In this document: positions 43,745-57,382 of the stretch, one piece after another
How the letters are laid out: each line of letters opens with the position of its first letter
Position numbering within the stretch: position 1 is the first letter of the stretch
Assembly: GCF_023278565.1 (NCBI RefSeq)
Contig: NC_064673.1
Span: 744,001-808,000, forward strand
Length of the DNA stretch: 64,000 nt
Direction of reading: 5' to 3'
Origin: Colletotrichum lupini
Taxonomy: Eukaryota; Ascomycota; Sordariomycetes; Glomerellales; Glomerellaceae
Notes under the pieces: model-generated
The model's database searches: none
Told to the model about the DNA's origin: nothing
The model's input: only the letters and a program-made list of their open reading frames with translations
Translations under genes and position numbers: made by a program

Positions 43745-46700
43745 ATGACTGAAGTCGTCGCCAATGGCTCTAGCTCTGGCTCTGTCGATTTCGCTGCCAC
43801 GAGATCCGCCTTGACTTCCTCCTCAACCTCGACAAGAATAGCGCATTTGCGCATTCTTGAGGAAAGGATATCCAACGCCGGTACGAACTCTTCTTTGCGC
43901 CCTTGCCCTCCGTGACGTTCCTATCACGGCCACCGCGCACATCATCTCTTCAAGACAGGATGCTGAATCTATCTTGTTGCTACAGACACCGACGCGGCAT
44001 CTACCCGCAAGCTTGTCCAGCTACTATTCTGGACTCATGCCTTTTACACCGACCGACCCTCGCGACTCGCTGTTCAGAAATGTCTTTCCGCCATCTTGGA
44101 CAAGGGTCTTGAGCCTGATGTCCTTAGTGCCTTCGTCGCTGCGTTGCGCGCAGAGTCACAGAAACCTGCCATCGCCGCGAGCAATGCCTTTGTTCTCGTC
44201 GAATGGTGCAGTTTGCTCATGCAGCACCTTGCAAAGACCTCTGATTGGGATAAGTTCGCTTCTCAGATTCTTCTGAGTGTTGCTGATGCTCTGGACAAGT
44301 GTCTTCAACCCGCCGCCAAGGGTGGTATGGCCCATTCTGCCATCATCGTCACCCGGCGAGGACTGCGCAAGCTCTTCTCGAAGCACCAAAACCCCGAGAA
44401 GGCCCTCAAAGATGCTGTCCAACTCCTGACGGCCAAGGCCGCGCAGCCTTCCGCAGCGAAAGCACCTCTTCTGGGCATCATCGCTGGCGTCAGTTCGAGA
44501 ATCGCTGCCGTCAAGCCAGCCCTCGAGGCCCAGAAATCCCAGTATTTCACTTTCTACGTCAGAGAAATAATTGGTTCACGCACGGCACTACCGGCCCACG
44601 TAGCGTCCGGCCTCCAGGACTTCTTCCTTGACTTCGTCACTCTTGAAGAACTCACCAAGGAGATCATCCCACCTCTCGAGAAGGGTTTGCTCAGGGCCCC
44701 TGAGATTGTTTTGAGCGATGTTCTTATCCCCTTGATCGGCTGCCTTCCCAAGGACTACGACCTTTCCCAAATCTTGGTCGGCAACTTGCTGAAACCTATC
44801 CTCTCGAATGTGAAGTCCAGCAACGTTATTACTCGTACTGGGGCAGTCAAGGCTTTCAACGCCCTTGCTGCCCGGAGCCACGAGGAAAAGGCACTCGAAA
44901 AGATATCAGAGGAGATTGTAGGGCCGGTCAAGGGTGGCAAGCTGGCATCAGCAGACCACAGAATCCTTCACTGCGAAATGCTAGAGGCAATTCCACTATC
45001 CAAGACTACCGCCGACAAGATTGCAACGGCTCTGGCGGCCGTCTCAGCCAAGGAAGGAAATGAAGCCGCCCTCGTTGTTGAGACGTCGGCCCTTGCAAGA
45101 TCGGCCGGCTACTTAGTCCAAAATGACGTTGAAGTGGCCAAGCCGGTCATTGACGCATGCCTGAAGGGTATTTCTGACAAGAAGTTTCCCACACGGCGCA
45201 TCTGGCTTCTGCGCCTTGGTGAGATTTACAACCTGGCTTCGGCCTCTGGCGCTCTCTCAGCAAACGCTGTCAAGTTTGCCGAAGCTACTGTGCCCAAGCT
45301 TCTCGATACCTACAACGAGATTGTCGCCAACCCTCTGGTTGCAGCTCAAAATAACCTTACGGTTGGCGCCTTCATCGCTATCACCCTTACGTTGTGGTCG
45401 CAGCAACCCAATGTTTCATCAGCGCTCAAGTCAGCACTTGCCAAAGTCTCCGTTACTGGACAGTGTCTCGCTCTTGAACCGAAGCCCTCGTTCCTGCTCA
45501 ATCCTCGTGTATACGGTAAAATCACAGCCGAAGACGAGCTTACTTGGTTCTCCCGAGCTTTGGCGGCCGCTGCGGAGCATTTATCCGAGAGGACACCGAA
45601 GCCCGTTGCCGTGGCCTGGGCCGAGGCCTTCATTTACGCCATTGTGGCCTCTGTGGCTACCCCCAAGACGAGACAGATCGCGTCAGATAGTCTGACCAAG
45701 GTTTATGTCATCAGACCTGCACTTGTTTCGCAGGCTATCGTGAGTGGCATTTGGCACTGGCTCGAAACTCTGGAAAGTGGTGACAAGGATAGCGCGGCTA
45801 TCTTGTCCAAAACCGACAAATCGAACCTTCATCTTGTTCTTCGTGCCATATGTGTCAACTCAAAGGGCCTGCCAGAAGACTCACAGACCTCTGTGCGAGA
45901 GGCCGTAGATCAACAGCTCTGCTCACTGCTCGTACTCGCCAGACAGGAGCTTGTTCCCCGCACAAGCTGGATTGAACTTTGTTTGCGTGTTGAAAGAGAT
46001 CCCGGAGAAATGGCACGCCAAATTGAGGGTGACCTGCTGCAGGAGATTTCAGAGAGGACTTCTATCGACCAGAAATCAGAGGCAGTGAAGCAAGCCGCCT
46101 GCAACGCCGCGGCAGAGCTTGCCTTTGTATCTCCTGATACCATGACCAGCAAGATTGTCGAGATTATACGCCGAGATCTGGAACCCGAGGAACTGCGCAC
46201 CATTGGTCCGGTTGAAGCTGCTATCTTCCGAACCCCCGAGGGAACTGCTTTCGTGGATGTCCTCGCGAAGAAGGCACAGACAACTGTACCCGACAAGAAC
46301 AATAAGGACTACGATATTCTGAAGTGGGAGGCTGAGCTGAGATCGCAATTGGCCCAGAAAAAGGGCCAACAAAAGAAGCTTACTGCCGAGGAAACAGCGA
46401 AGGTCAATGCTCAGCTTAAGAAGGAGGCCGGAATCCGCGACACGGTTCGTCATATCGAGGGAAGACTCCTACGCGGCATTGGCATTATTCAGAGTCTTGC
46501 AACCGGACCCCCAACCGAGTCCGCTCTTTGGATTGGACCTGCTGTCAAGGCTCTTCTGGACGTCATTGACGCTGGTGCTGGTCTTCTCACAGGCGATGCT
46601 GCTCCCCTGGCTTACCTGGCATGCTCAGACCGTACCACCAGCCGCCTTGGTCCTATGAGACCTTTCGTCGGAGTGGCCACATTGCGCGCTCGTGAGGTTA

Positions 46701-49700
46701 GTGCCCTACCCGAGCACTACAAGGAAGAGCCCGTCGACGTACTCGTCACTCGAGTGCTCTACCGACTGCGATTTGCCGGCGAGCAACGTCCTTTCGATAC
46801 GGTGTCTCTCATCTACGCCCTTCCCCTAGTATTTACCGTTCTCGCAAGCGGAGGCTTCGGTTCATCTGCTGACGATCGAGATGCTCAACTTGTTCTCGCC
46901 ATCGAGTTTCTCTCCTTCCATACGAATATCTGCGAAGACCCGGCAACGCCTCGCTTGGAGGTTATATCCTCTCTGATAATGGCCATGCAGCAGTATACTC
47001 AGCATTACAAGATCATCAAGGATTGCTTCGCTGACATGTGCCGATGCGTTGCCCCTAACATGACATCCGAGGAAATCGCCGCCCTGGCTAAGGGATCCAT
47101 CGTTCCTCAAATCAGCGTGAGAACCGCTGTGCTGCAGGCTATCAGCTCCGAAGTTGATATGAGCGAATCCAATTTCTCCAACGAAATTTGGATCGCATGT
47201 CACGACGACATCGAAGAGAATGTGGAGCTTGGTCGTGAGATCTGGGAAGAAAGCGGCTTTGCCCTGTCTGAAGAGGTTCCAGCCAAGATGCTCGTCTACT
47301 TGGATAGTGTTGACGGTCAGCTCCGTAGAGCCGCAGCCCGGGCCTTGGCTGAAGCCTGCAAGGCACACAACTCGACGCTGGAGCCTATCTTGGAGTCTTT
47401 GAAAGCCTCATACACCGACCTCGCCAAACCGCGTGTCCCTCAGTTGGATGAATATGGCATGCCTAAGAAAACCAATCTGGCAGATCCTTGGGAATCGCGC
47501 CACGGCATTGGATCTGCTTTCAAGGAGTTGGCCCCTCACATGGCTAAGCAGCAGCTTGATCCTTTCTTTGAATTCTTGATTGAGAACGGGCCTTTGGGTG
47601 ACCAGAACGCGAACGTCCGTGGCGAGATGCTAGATGCAGCCATCCACGCCATTGATCTGCATGGCAAGGGAATGGTTGACAAGTTGATGAAGGTATTCGA
47701 GCGTACGCTCGAAGGTCCGGATAAGAATACCGAAGCGTCAGACCGTGTTAACGAAGCTGTCATCATCATGTATGGTGCGCTTGCGCGTCACTTGAACCCA
47801 GGTGATTCAAAACTTCCTGTGGTTATCGACAGACTGCTGGCGACCTTGAGCACGCCTTCCGAGACCGTGCAGTATGCTATTGCTGATTGCCTGCCACCTT
47901 TAGTCCGGGCTTACGGAGACAAGTCATCCAAGTACTTCGCTCAGGTCCTTGAGACCCTATTGACTTCAAAGAAGTATGCCGAGCAGCGTGGTGCTGCTTA
48001 TGGTCTTGCCGGTCTCGTTCAGGGTCGTGGCATTTCGTCACTCAAAGACCAGCGTATTATGATGACACTGAGGGGTGCCATGGAAAACAAAAAGGAGCCG
48101 AACCAGAGAGAAGCCGCCCTCCTGGCTTACGAGCTTCTTTCCACCATCCTAGGTCGTCTCTTCGAACCCTACGTCATTCAAATCGTTCCTCAGCTTCTTA
48201 CTGGCTTTGGTGACGCCAACGCCAACGTCCGAGACTCCTGTCTGGCAGCAGCAAAGGCCTGTTTCGGCAAGCTGAGCTCATATGGTGTCAAGAAGATCCT
48301 TCCTACCCTACTCAACGGTTTAGACGATGACCAATGGCGTAGTAAAAAGGGAGCCTGTGACCTGCTGGGAGCCATGGCTTATCTTGACCCCAACCAACTG
48401 GCGCAGAGTTTGCCCGATATTATCCCCCCTCTCACTGGTGTTCTCAACGACAGTCACAAGGAGGTCCGCTCGGGTGCCAACAAGAGCTTGAAGAGATTTG
48501 GCGAGGTAATCAGTAACCCTGAGATCAAGGGTCTTGTCGACATCCTTCTCAAAGCGCTCAGCGACCCCACTAGATACACGGATGATGCCTTGGATTCTCT
48601 GATCAAGGTCCAATTCGTGCACTACTTGGATGCTCCGTCACTGGCGCTGGTCACAAGAATCTTGCAACGTGGTTTGGGCGACCGTTCAAACACCAAGCGC
48701 AAAGCAGCACAAGTCATTGGCAGTCTTGCGCATCTCACTGAGAGAAAAGACTTGGTCTCGCATTTGCCAATCCTTGTTGCCGGACTCAAGCTTGCCATCG
48801 TCGATCCTGTCCCCACAACTCGTGCCACCGCATCAAGAGCTTTGGGATCGCTTGTGGAGAAGCTGGGAGAAGATGCCCTGCCGGATCTCATCCCTGGCCT
48901 TATGCAAACCCTCAAGGCAGACAACGGCGCTGGCGACCGTCTCGGTTCCGCCCAAGCTCTCAGCGAGGTCCTCGCAGGTTTGGGTACCACCAGACTCGAA
49001 GAGACTCTCCCGACCATTCTGCAAAACGTCGAGTCGACCAAGCCGGCTGTTCGCGAAGGCTTCATGTCCCTCTTCATCTTTCTCCCTGTTTGCTTTGGCA
49101 ACAGCTTTGCAAACTACTTGGGCAGAATCATCCCTCCCATTTTGTCTGGTCTTGCTGATGATGTGGAGTCTATCCGCGAGACTGCTCTTCGTGCAGGTCG
49201 TCTCCTTGTCAAGAACTTTGCTGTTCGCGCTGTTGATCTGCTACTTCCAGAGCTTGAACGCGGCTTGGCCGATGACAGCTACCGCATTCGTCTTAGCTCA
49301 GTCGAGCTTGTTGGTGACCTTCTCTTCAACCTCACAGGTATCAGTGGCAAGGCCGAGGATGAAGAGGAGGACGAGGAGAGCGCCAGAGAAGCAGGAGCAT
49401 CACTTCGCGAGGTCCTCGGCGAAGAAAAGAGAAACAAGATTCTCTCTGCTCTCTATGTTTGCCGCTGCGATACCGCCAACGCCGTCCGCTCCGCTGCCGT
49501 TGCTGTGTGGAAGGCCTTGGTTTCTAGCCCTCGCATTCTTAAGGAGTTGGTGCCGACGCTTACTCAACTCATCATCAAGCGTTTGGGAAGCTCCAACATG
49601 GAGCATAAGGTCATTGCTAGCAATGCCCTTGGCGAATTGATCCGCAAAGCCGGTGATGGTGTCCTCTCCACCCTGCTGCCTACTCTTGAGGAGGGATTGC

Positions 49701-51935
49701 AAACCTCCACCGACACAGACGCGAAGCAGGGTATCTGCCTTGCCCTCAAGGAACTCATTGCCTCGGCCTCAGAGGATGCCTTGGAGGACCACGAGAAGAC
49801 GCTCATTTCTGTCGTCAGAACAGCCCTCACTGACTCAGATGCTGATGTTAGAGAGGCTGCCGCAGAAGCCTTCGATTCTCTCCAGCAGATCCTGGGCAAG
49901 AGAGCTGTGGACCAGGTGCTTCCATACCTGCTCAACCTCCTTCGCTCCGATGAGAACGCCGACAACGCCTTGTCAGCCCTGCTTACCCTCCTTACTGAGA
50001 CGACTCGCTCAAACATCATTCTTCCCAATCTTATCCCCACGCTTATTACCCCTCCCATCTCTGCGTTCAACGCCAAGGCTCTCGCTTCCTTGTCGAGGGT
50101 GGCCGGTGCTGCTATGAACCGCCGCCTGCCCAACATCATCAACTCATTGATGGAGAACATCATTACCTGCGAGGACGAGGCTTTGCGAGAGGATCTCGAG
50201 ACATCTTTCGATACTGTGATCCTGTCCATCGACGAGTATGACGGACTCAATACAGTGATGAACGTACTACTTCAGCTTACAAAGCACGACGATCACCGGA
50301 AACGTGCAGCGACGACCCGCCACCTGGGCAAGTTCTTTGCCGCTGGCGAAGTGGATTATTCGCGCTACAATCAAGATATTGTGCGGTCGCTTCTCATCTC
50401 CTTCGATGATAGAGACGCAAGCGTTGTCAAGGGTGCCTGGGCTGCACTTAGCGAGTTCACCAAAAAGCTCAAGAAAGAAGAGATGGAGGGCCTGGTTATT
50501 TCCACCAGACAAACTCTCCAGCAGGTTGGTGTGGCTGGCGCGAACTTGCCCGGGTTCGAGCTCCCCAAGGGTATCAACGCCATCCTGCCCATCTTCCTGC
50601 AGGGTCTTATGAATGGCACGCCGGAGCAGAGAACACAGGCAGCTCTGGCTATCTCCGATATCGTCGACCGGACAAGCGAGGCTTCGTTGAAGCCGTTTGT
50701 TACACAAATAACAGGTCCACTCATTCGTGTTGTTTCCGAAAGGTCTACAGACGTCAAGTCTGCCATTTTGTTGACTCTCAACAACCTCTTGGAAAAGATG
50801 CCTGCGGCACTGAAGCCATTCTTGCCTCAGCTTCAGCGCACCTTCGCTAAGTCTCTTGCAGACACATCGAGCGAGGTCCTCAGAGCCCGCGCGGCCAAGG
50901 CGTTGGGTACTCTTATCAAGTACACGCCACGTATCGATCCGCTCATTGCCGAGCTCGTCACTGGCTCCAAGACATCAGACCCCGGTGTCAAAACGGCTAT
51001 GCTCAGCGCACTTTACGAAGTCATTAGCAAAGCTGGCGCCAACATGGGCGAAACATCGCGAACCGCCGTTTTGGGTCTCATTGACATGGATACCGACGAG
51101 AGGGACGATGCTATGACAATCACAAACGCCAAGCTGCTTGGAGCATTGATTAAGAATGTTCCCGAGGAGGCTGCCAATGGGTTGCTTAAGAACAGAGTTG
51201 TGACTAGCCACTGGAGTCACTCTTCAGCACTGGCGCTGAACGCAGTGCTCGTGGAGTCTCCGAAGAGTCTCCTTGAAAGTCCTCTCGCGGACGACTTGCC
51301 CGACCTCCTTGGCCAGGGCATGTCCCACAAGAACGTAAGTAATTCGTTGTAATGGCCTCTAAGTAACGCAAAACTAACTCGTATCACAGCCTTACATCGC
51401 CGACAATGTCATCCTTGCCACGGGCAAATATCTCCTCTCAGATTCGACAAAGTCTTTCGACTCGAACAAGAAGATTTTTGAGGCATTTGCCAACACGATT
51501 CAACCGGGAGGCCCTGTCGACTCGCGCCGACTTGCTCTGGTTATTGTCCGCACAATGAGCCGCGTGGACATGGACATGGTCAGGCCGCATGTTGCTGCGC
51601 TTGCAGGTCCCATCTTTGCCAGTGTCAGAGACCCTGTTATTCCAGTCAAGCTAGCCGCCGAAGCTGCATTTATGGCTTTGTTCAATGTGGTGGACGATGA
51701 GACACGGGTCTTTGACAAGTACGTCGAAAGTGCCAATCTGCCGCCGAACACCAAGAGGAGCATGCAGGATTACTTCAAGCGCGTCACAATGCGGCTGGGT
51801 ACCCAAGCACGTGAGCGGAGAGAGGCTGAGGGTGGCCAAGGGGGCCTGGGTCTGTCTAGCGACGAGGTCGAGGACGAGAAGGAGATCTGGAGCGTGGGTA
51901 AGGTCGACGTTGGTGAGGATGTGTTTGGCAAGTAG
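43745..51935 (+). CDS. GCN1: eIF-2-alpha kinase activator GCN1
   Basis: Three exons: 43745-43880, 43986-51334 and 51390-51935, giving 2676 aa, about the normal size for GCN1. It is a ribosome-associated HEAT-repeat scaffold that binds stalled or collided ribosomes with GCN20 and passes the uncharged-tRNA signal to the kinase GCN2. Tandem HEAT repeats fill the whole length. The central eEF3-like part is visible around nucleotides 48000-49300 (repeats such as DANANVRDSCLAAAKACFGK and DDVESIRETALRAGRLLVKN). An acidic insertion (EDEEEDEESAREAG) follows near 49360. The downstream repeats near 49500-51100 include the region that binds the GCN2 RWD domain in yeast. The first intron joins ISNA-D-TDAASTRKL; the last joins SHKN-PYIADN. 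It is cytosolic and expected to be constitutive. Confidence 0.97.
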
Positions 51936-52695
51936 ATAGGGCATGATGGTTGTAGTAAAAGGAAGGGGCAAACATTGAAATTTAAAAGTTTTGTTTTACG
52001 TGATCACTAAGCGGCTTTGTTGAGTAAAAGGATGATTCGCTCTCTGGCTTGAGGTTAAAATGAGTAAGGCGGTTGTTGCGGCCCTGGAAGACGAAGGTAT
52101 GCCATGGTTGCACTATCTGATGGAGATGACGCTCCATCAAAGTTGAGATATCTCCAGAAAATCAAAAGTGACGAGCGAGACTAAACATGATTCCGTGCCT
52201 CGTGCAGTAGCTACCGCTGAATGACTGCCGGGGTCAAGGTATTAGTATTTTCAATGAATTCGGCGAGAACCATTTCATTGTTGAATTCTCCAAACCACCT
52301 CAACCAGCATTCACGCGAGGATAGGAAGACGACATTAGATTTCAAAGTACCTGAGGTACATATGCTGGGATCCTTGCCGGGCAATGTTAATCTTCCAGAG
52401 GTGCCCTGAACATGGAGTGCAAGTACCTGATGTATCTCTCATTTGCGTGCACCGGCCCCTTAAGACACACCAAAGGGCCTATGTCGTTGACGACACGTGA
52501 CCTAAGAGCGAAAGTGTGGCCTCGATTTTTCCGGGCTCGCTTACCCATCGCCCCACATTGCCCACACAGAGTCAGCCCCGACTCTGCTCTCACACTTCGC
52601 CTTTCAGAAAAATTGGCCTCCTGTCACCCCTCTCGAAATTTCAACACCCTCGACTCCCCCGGTAGGTACGACCATCGACTAGGACAGCATTCAAG
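51936..52695. promoter_or_regulatory. GCN1 3' region and eL19 promoter
   Basis: 760 bases. The right half is the eL19 promoter and C/T-rich leader (TACCCATCGCCCC to CCCCCGGTAGGTACG). GTACCTGAGGTAC lies at 52347-52359 and GTACCTGATG near 52424. No other gene is visible. Confidence 0.55.
52347..52359. promoter_or_regulatory. GTACCTGAGGTAC element upstream of eL19
   Basis: The same 13-mer as at 32168-32180, here about 340 bases before the eL19 start codon. Confidence 0.5.
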
Positions 52696-53736
52696 ATGTA
52701 AGTTATCACGATACGAGCACTACACCATTCTTCCACCGAGCCCAAATCGATTTGCGTCGCCTACTGCACCGGGCAAGCCTTATTTAGGGTCTATCGAAGC
52801 CCGGGACACGCGGGGGCGACAAAAACCGACGACGGCATCCATCAATTCGACGGCGGGACGACGATGTTTTTTCTCCCATAACCAAGGACAAATTGCTGAT
52901 GTCCAATGTCTTCACAGGGTCAATCTGCGAACTCAGAAGCGCCTTGCCGCGTCGGTCATCGGCTGCGGTGAGCGCAAGATCTGGCTCGACCCCAACGAGG
53001 TCAACGAGATCTCCAACGCCAACTCTCGCCAGACCATCCGCAAGCTCGTCGCCGATGGCCTCATCATCCGCAAGCCCGTGACCATGCACTCGCGGTCCCG
53101 TGCCCGTGAGCTGAACTTGGCTCGCCGCATCGGTCGCCACCGTGGCTTCGGTAAGCGCAAGGGTACCGCTGAGGCCCGTATGCCCAGGTTCGTCGACACC
53201 ATTCCCATCGATCGGTCCGCTATTGGAGGTTACTCTTGGAATGTCACTTGGGCAACCCCCTTGAACATTCGACAACGATATCCACAAGTCTTCCGGCTCG
53301 CGGACCGATTTTGATACATCTGGCGGAAATTCATATTGACCCCATCACAGCCAGGTCCTCTGGATGCGCCGCCTCCGTGTCCTTCGCCGTCTTCTGGTGA
53401 AGTACCGTGCCTCCGGCAAGATCGACAAGCACCTTTATCACGAGCTTTACCACTCCAGCAAGGGTAACGCCTTCAAGCACAAGCGTGCTCTCGTTGAGCA
53501 CGTAAGTCTCGCCCCAACTATATCTTTGGATTGCAATATTGGAGATGAGTGGTGGGCTGACGCCGGATACCTCACAGATTCACCGTGCCAAGGCCGAGAA
53601 GGCCCGCGAGAAGGCTCTCAAGGACGAGATGGACGCCAAGCGTGCGAAGACCAAGGCTGCCCGCGAGCGCAAGCAGGAGAGACAGACGGCGAAGAGAAAC
53701 GCTCTGTTGGGCGAGGGCGAGGAGGAGGCCAAATAG
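52696..53736 (+). CDS. RPL19: 60S ribosomal protein eL19
   Basis: Four exons: 52696-52697 (only AT of the ATG), 52918-53187, 53351-53501 and 53578-53736, giving 193 aa. The mature start is [18 protein letters not shown], identical in pattern to eL19 across eukaryotes. [12 protein letters not shown], the basic [32 protein letters not shown] and the long C-terminal Arg/Lys helix ([15 protein letters not shown]) follow. eL19 sits on the large subunit and its C-terminal helix forms an intersubunit bridge. The start codon is split by the first intron (AT|G), with donor GTAAGT; without splicing the frame would start wrongly. Codon use is biased toward C-ending codons, as expected of a highly expressed gene. 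Confidence 0.95.
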
Positions 53737-55533
53737 ATGATCACGATCGATCTCGGTCCTTAGGCGGCTGCATTCGGAGTCATCGGGTTGGGTCTTCTTT
53801 TTTTACGTCCTACTGTCCCTATTGTCGCAGCAGGGCTTTGGCATGTAGCATTGAAAAATGGAAATCGATGACATGGCAAATTACGGGAACGAAAATGAGT
53901 AGCAGCAATTCTTTTACGGTTCTACATTCATGAGAGTCCTCGTGACATTTTCCTGGTCATGTCTGACGATAGATACCCTTTTTCAACCCTTCTCAAGATC
54001 GTTCACCAGCTGGGCCAGTTTTCGTCTTTCTCTTCGGTGAAGTCTAAGCGTCATACACCGCGTGCTTGTCCGCACTCATCACGCGTGGGCCACCAATCCA
54101 ATGGGATTGTCGGGCTAAACAATGTTTGGTTCGACGGACATCGGAAATTGGCCACACAGATGTTTCCAACCAAAATGAGACGTATGGAACTTCAGCATCC
54201 AAGCCATCCTCATTGATTCGACTACAAGTGAGTCCCCGCAGCTGTTAAAGATATCCATCCGTACTACTCCAGACGGCGTCAGCCCATTGTGGCTTGGGCT
54301 ACCACAACCAGAAGAGTACAAGGCCACGGCAAAGCATACAAAGGACTACTGGGCTGTCCTTACCATTGCTTCAAAATATGCTGCGGACAACCAGTTGACA
54401 TCTCCACAGTAGGCAGTCTAAACCAGATGCTTCATCGGTCTGGAAGAATGTCCGTGGCACTCGCCAGGATCCCCATCCCCGATGGCATTCCGAGTTACGT
54501 TTTTTTTTTTTTTAATATTGATTCTATCTGATGGCGGAAAAGATGGAATGTGGTTCTAAAACCGTGTCCGTCGCGTCCGACAAAGAGTTAGGATGGAAAA
54601 GGTTGAAATTTTTCAAAGACAAGGTAAACAGATGAGTAAAGAAGCACAACATGGATTGGATCAGATTGTTTCATATTGTCCTGAAAAAAGGTGGTGAGGA
54701 CGCCAGAACATTTCATCATGCACCCGCCGAAGCGGAAGAGCTGATGTGACAATAAGCGTGCTCGTCATCTCCAATTTAGTTGTAAAGAAGAGAAGAAGAT
54801 AAAGGAAAAGCTCGAACTCACAACGCGGCCTTGAAAAAGGGTAGAGATTGTGGGGCTGGGGCAAGTGCGGCGGGTCGCTACCGAGGGGTCCGTGCGTGTT
54901 CGGCTCAACGTTCTCAACTTTCCACGGAGGACGGATGCCAAAGGTCCTTGAAGGCTTGGAACGATATCAGTGCCTCGGGTGTGTTTCTTGTCCCACAACG
55001 ATGGGCCGATGCGATAAGTGCTGATAAGCGCGCAGCGCGGAGCGCAGGATGGCTAGCAGGATGGAAGTTGGAATGCAGTGCACGACGGACAAGTGCGAGG
55101 TCGGAAGTTGAGCCGAACCCCGGCTCCAACCGCCAACCACCAACACAAGCACTGAGCAGCTCGGCCACCACACCGGGCGCTTTGCTTTGCTTCATGGTTC
55201 TCGGGTCACATTCCGCCTGAAGCAGCGGCAGTTGTCCCCCGAAACCCCCAATCCCCAGGTCCTTATGTACCGCGGTCTCCTCATGCCTGTGCACACCCGC
55301 CGCCGCTACATCATGGAATTGTTGTAGCTGGGTCAATTGGTTTGTAGTTGTAAGCTCCGTCCCTACCTTATTCACTAGTATGTCGACCGCCTTCCTTCCT
55401 TAACCGCCACCAACTTCGTCTCACCCCCCAACTTATTCTCCTTCGCATCCTCCAACCTTTGTCAAGCTTCACAACAACTCTTGGAACAGGCAATTGATTT
55501 CTTATTTCACAGTTCCTTCGTCATACCGGCGTC
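53737..55533. other. Intergenic region between eL19 and SHMT
   Basis: 1.8 kb with no supportable gene. It includes a 14-base T run (54500-54513). The final 200 bases are C/T-rich and are probably the SHMT leader. Frames at 54831-55220 and 54914-55375 (opposite strands, overlapping) have no domain. Confidence 0.55.
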
Positions 55534-57382
55534 ATGTCACTTCCAGCATTTCGAGGCACAGCTCGTGCTTCCCGCTTCCTGCCGAAGGCGGCGTCAGTTC
55601 CCTGCGCAGGTGGCGTGAGGCGATTCATCTCGACCAAGAGCTTGGAGGGCCAGCAACAGGTGCGCATAGCTGCCCCTATCGCGGTTGCATACAAACGGGA
55701 ACGTTACTCAACTGACTCTACAACCAACAGCTGCTGGCAGCCAAGCTTCAGCAGGCTGACCCCGCCGTCTACGACATTATCGAAAAGGTACGAGCCCGCC
55801 CAAGCCCACCGATAGCTTCCCAGCACACAAATCTGTGCGCCGAGGATGCTCCCATACAACATATCCGCTGACACGGTTGGAAATACGTAGGAGAAAACCA
55901 GACAGAAGCACTTCATCAACCTCATTCCCTCGGAGAACTTCACCTCCCAGGCCGTCCTCGATGCCTTGGGCAGTGTGATGCAGAGTATGTCCATTGCTGG
56001 CTCCAGATGTGACGGAAGCTAAGACTATTTCCAAGACAAGTACTCCGAGGGTTATCCTGGCGCAAGATACTATGGCGGCAACGAATTCATCGACCAGTCA
56101 GAGCGTCTCTGCCAGCAGCGTGCTCTTGATACATTCGGTCTCGACTCAAAGCAATGGGGTGTCAATGTTCAAGGTACGCTCAGCTTACAACACAGGAACC
56201 CGCTTCCTACGCATTTACTTACACCTTCTTCTAGCTCTGTCCGGTGCCCCGGCCAACTTGTACGTCTATTCGGCGTTGATGGACACCCACGATCGCCTCA
56301 TGGGTCTGGACCTGCCTCACGGTGGTCACTTGTCGCACGGCTACCAGACACCGACTAAGAAGATCTCCGCCATTTCAAAGTACTTCGAAACAGTCCCCTA
56401 CAGGCTGGACGAGGCTACTGGACAAATCGACTACGCCAAGTTGGAGGAGCTTGCTATGCTCTACCGACCCAAGATCATTGTCGCAGGAGCCAGCGCGTAC
56501 AGCCGTTTGATCGACTACCAGCGCTTCCGCGAGATCTGTGAAAAAACCAACGCCTACCTCGTGGCCGATATGGCCCACATCTCTGGCCTGGTGGCAGCCA
56601 AGGTCATGCCCAGCCCGTTTGACTATGCCGATATCGTCACCACTACAAGTCACAAGAGTCTGAGAGGACCTCGTGGCGCCATGATTTTCTTCCGCAAGGG
56701 AGTGCGTCGCCAGAATGCCAAGAAGGAGGACGAAATGTACAACCTCGAGGGCCCCATCAACGCCTCCGTCTTCCCCGGCCACCAGGGTGGCCCTCACAAC
56801 CACACTATCACCGCCTTGGCCGTTGCCTTGAAGCAGGCTCAAGCCCCTGAGTTCCGGGCCTACCAGTCTCAAGTTCTGGCCAACGCGAAGGCGCTATCCC
56901 AGAGACTGGGTGCTCCCAAGGAGAAGGGAGGTTTGGGCTACAGCATTGTCTCCGGCGGCACCGACAACCACCTTATTCTTGTGGATCTCAAGCCCCAGGG
57001 CATCGATGGCAGCCGCGTTGAGCGTGTGCTGGAGCTCGTTGGTGTTGCTGCCAACAAGAACACCGTGCCAGGTGACAAGTCGGCACTTGTGCCTGGTGGA
57101 TTGCGCATCGGTACGCCAGCCATGACGACGAGAGCTTTCACTGAGGAGGACTTCAGCCGCGTGGCCGACATTATTGACCGCGCCGTCACCATCGCTATTC
57201 GCGTCAACAAGAGCGCCAAGAAGGCGGCCGAGGAGAAGGGAGAGAAGAAGCCTGGTCTGTTGAGACACTACATGCAGCATCTTGGTGATGGTGAGAACGA
57301 TCCCGAGATTGTTCAGTTGAGATCCGAGGTGGCCGACTGGGTGGGCACTTACCCTTTGCCGTGGGACGCCCACTCTTCTTAA
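55534..57382 (+). CDS. SHM1: Serine hydroxymethyltransferase, mitochondrial
   Basis: Five exons: 55534-55659, 55731-55787, 55891-55984, 56036-56173 and 56235-57382, giving 520 aa. It is a PLP enzyme that interconverts serine plus tetrahydrofolate and glycine plus methylene-tetrahydrofolate. The N-terminal 40 residues are rich in Arg, Ser and Ala without acids until [11 protein letters not shown], a mitochondrial presequence, which sets it apart from the cytosolic isoform. The core has [56 protein letters not shown] and the PLP-lysine loop [13 protein letters not shown] with Lys 279. [13 protein letters not shown] follows. All splice joins restore conserved text, for example [17 protein letters not shown]. 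It converges on the fusion gene with 572 bases between stops. Confidence 0.96.

Noticed and set aside
54831..55375. Overlapping open frames on both strands between eL19 and SHMT
   Set aside because: Neither has a recognisable domain and both lie in promoter-like DNA.
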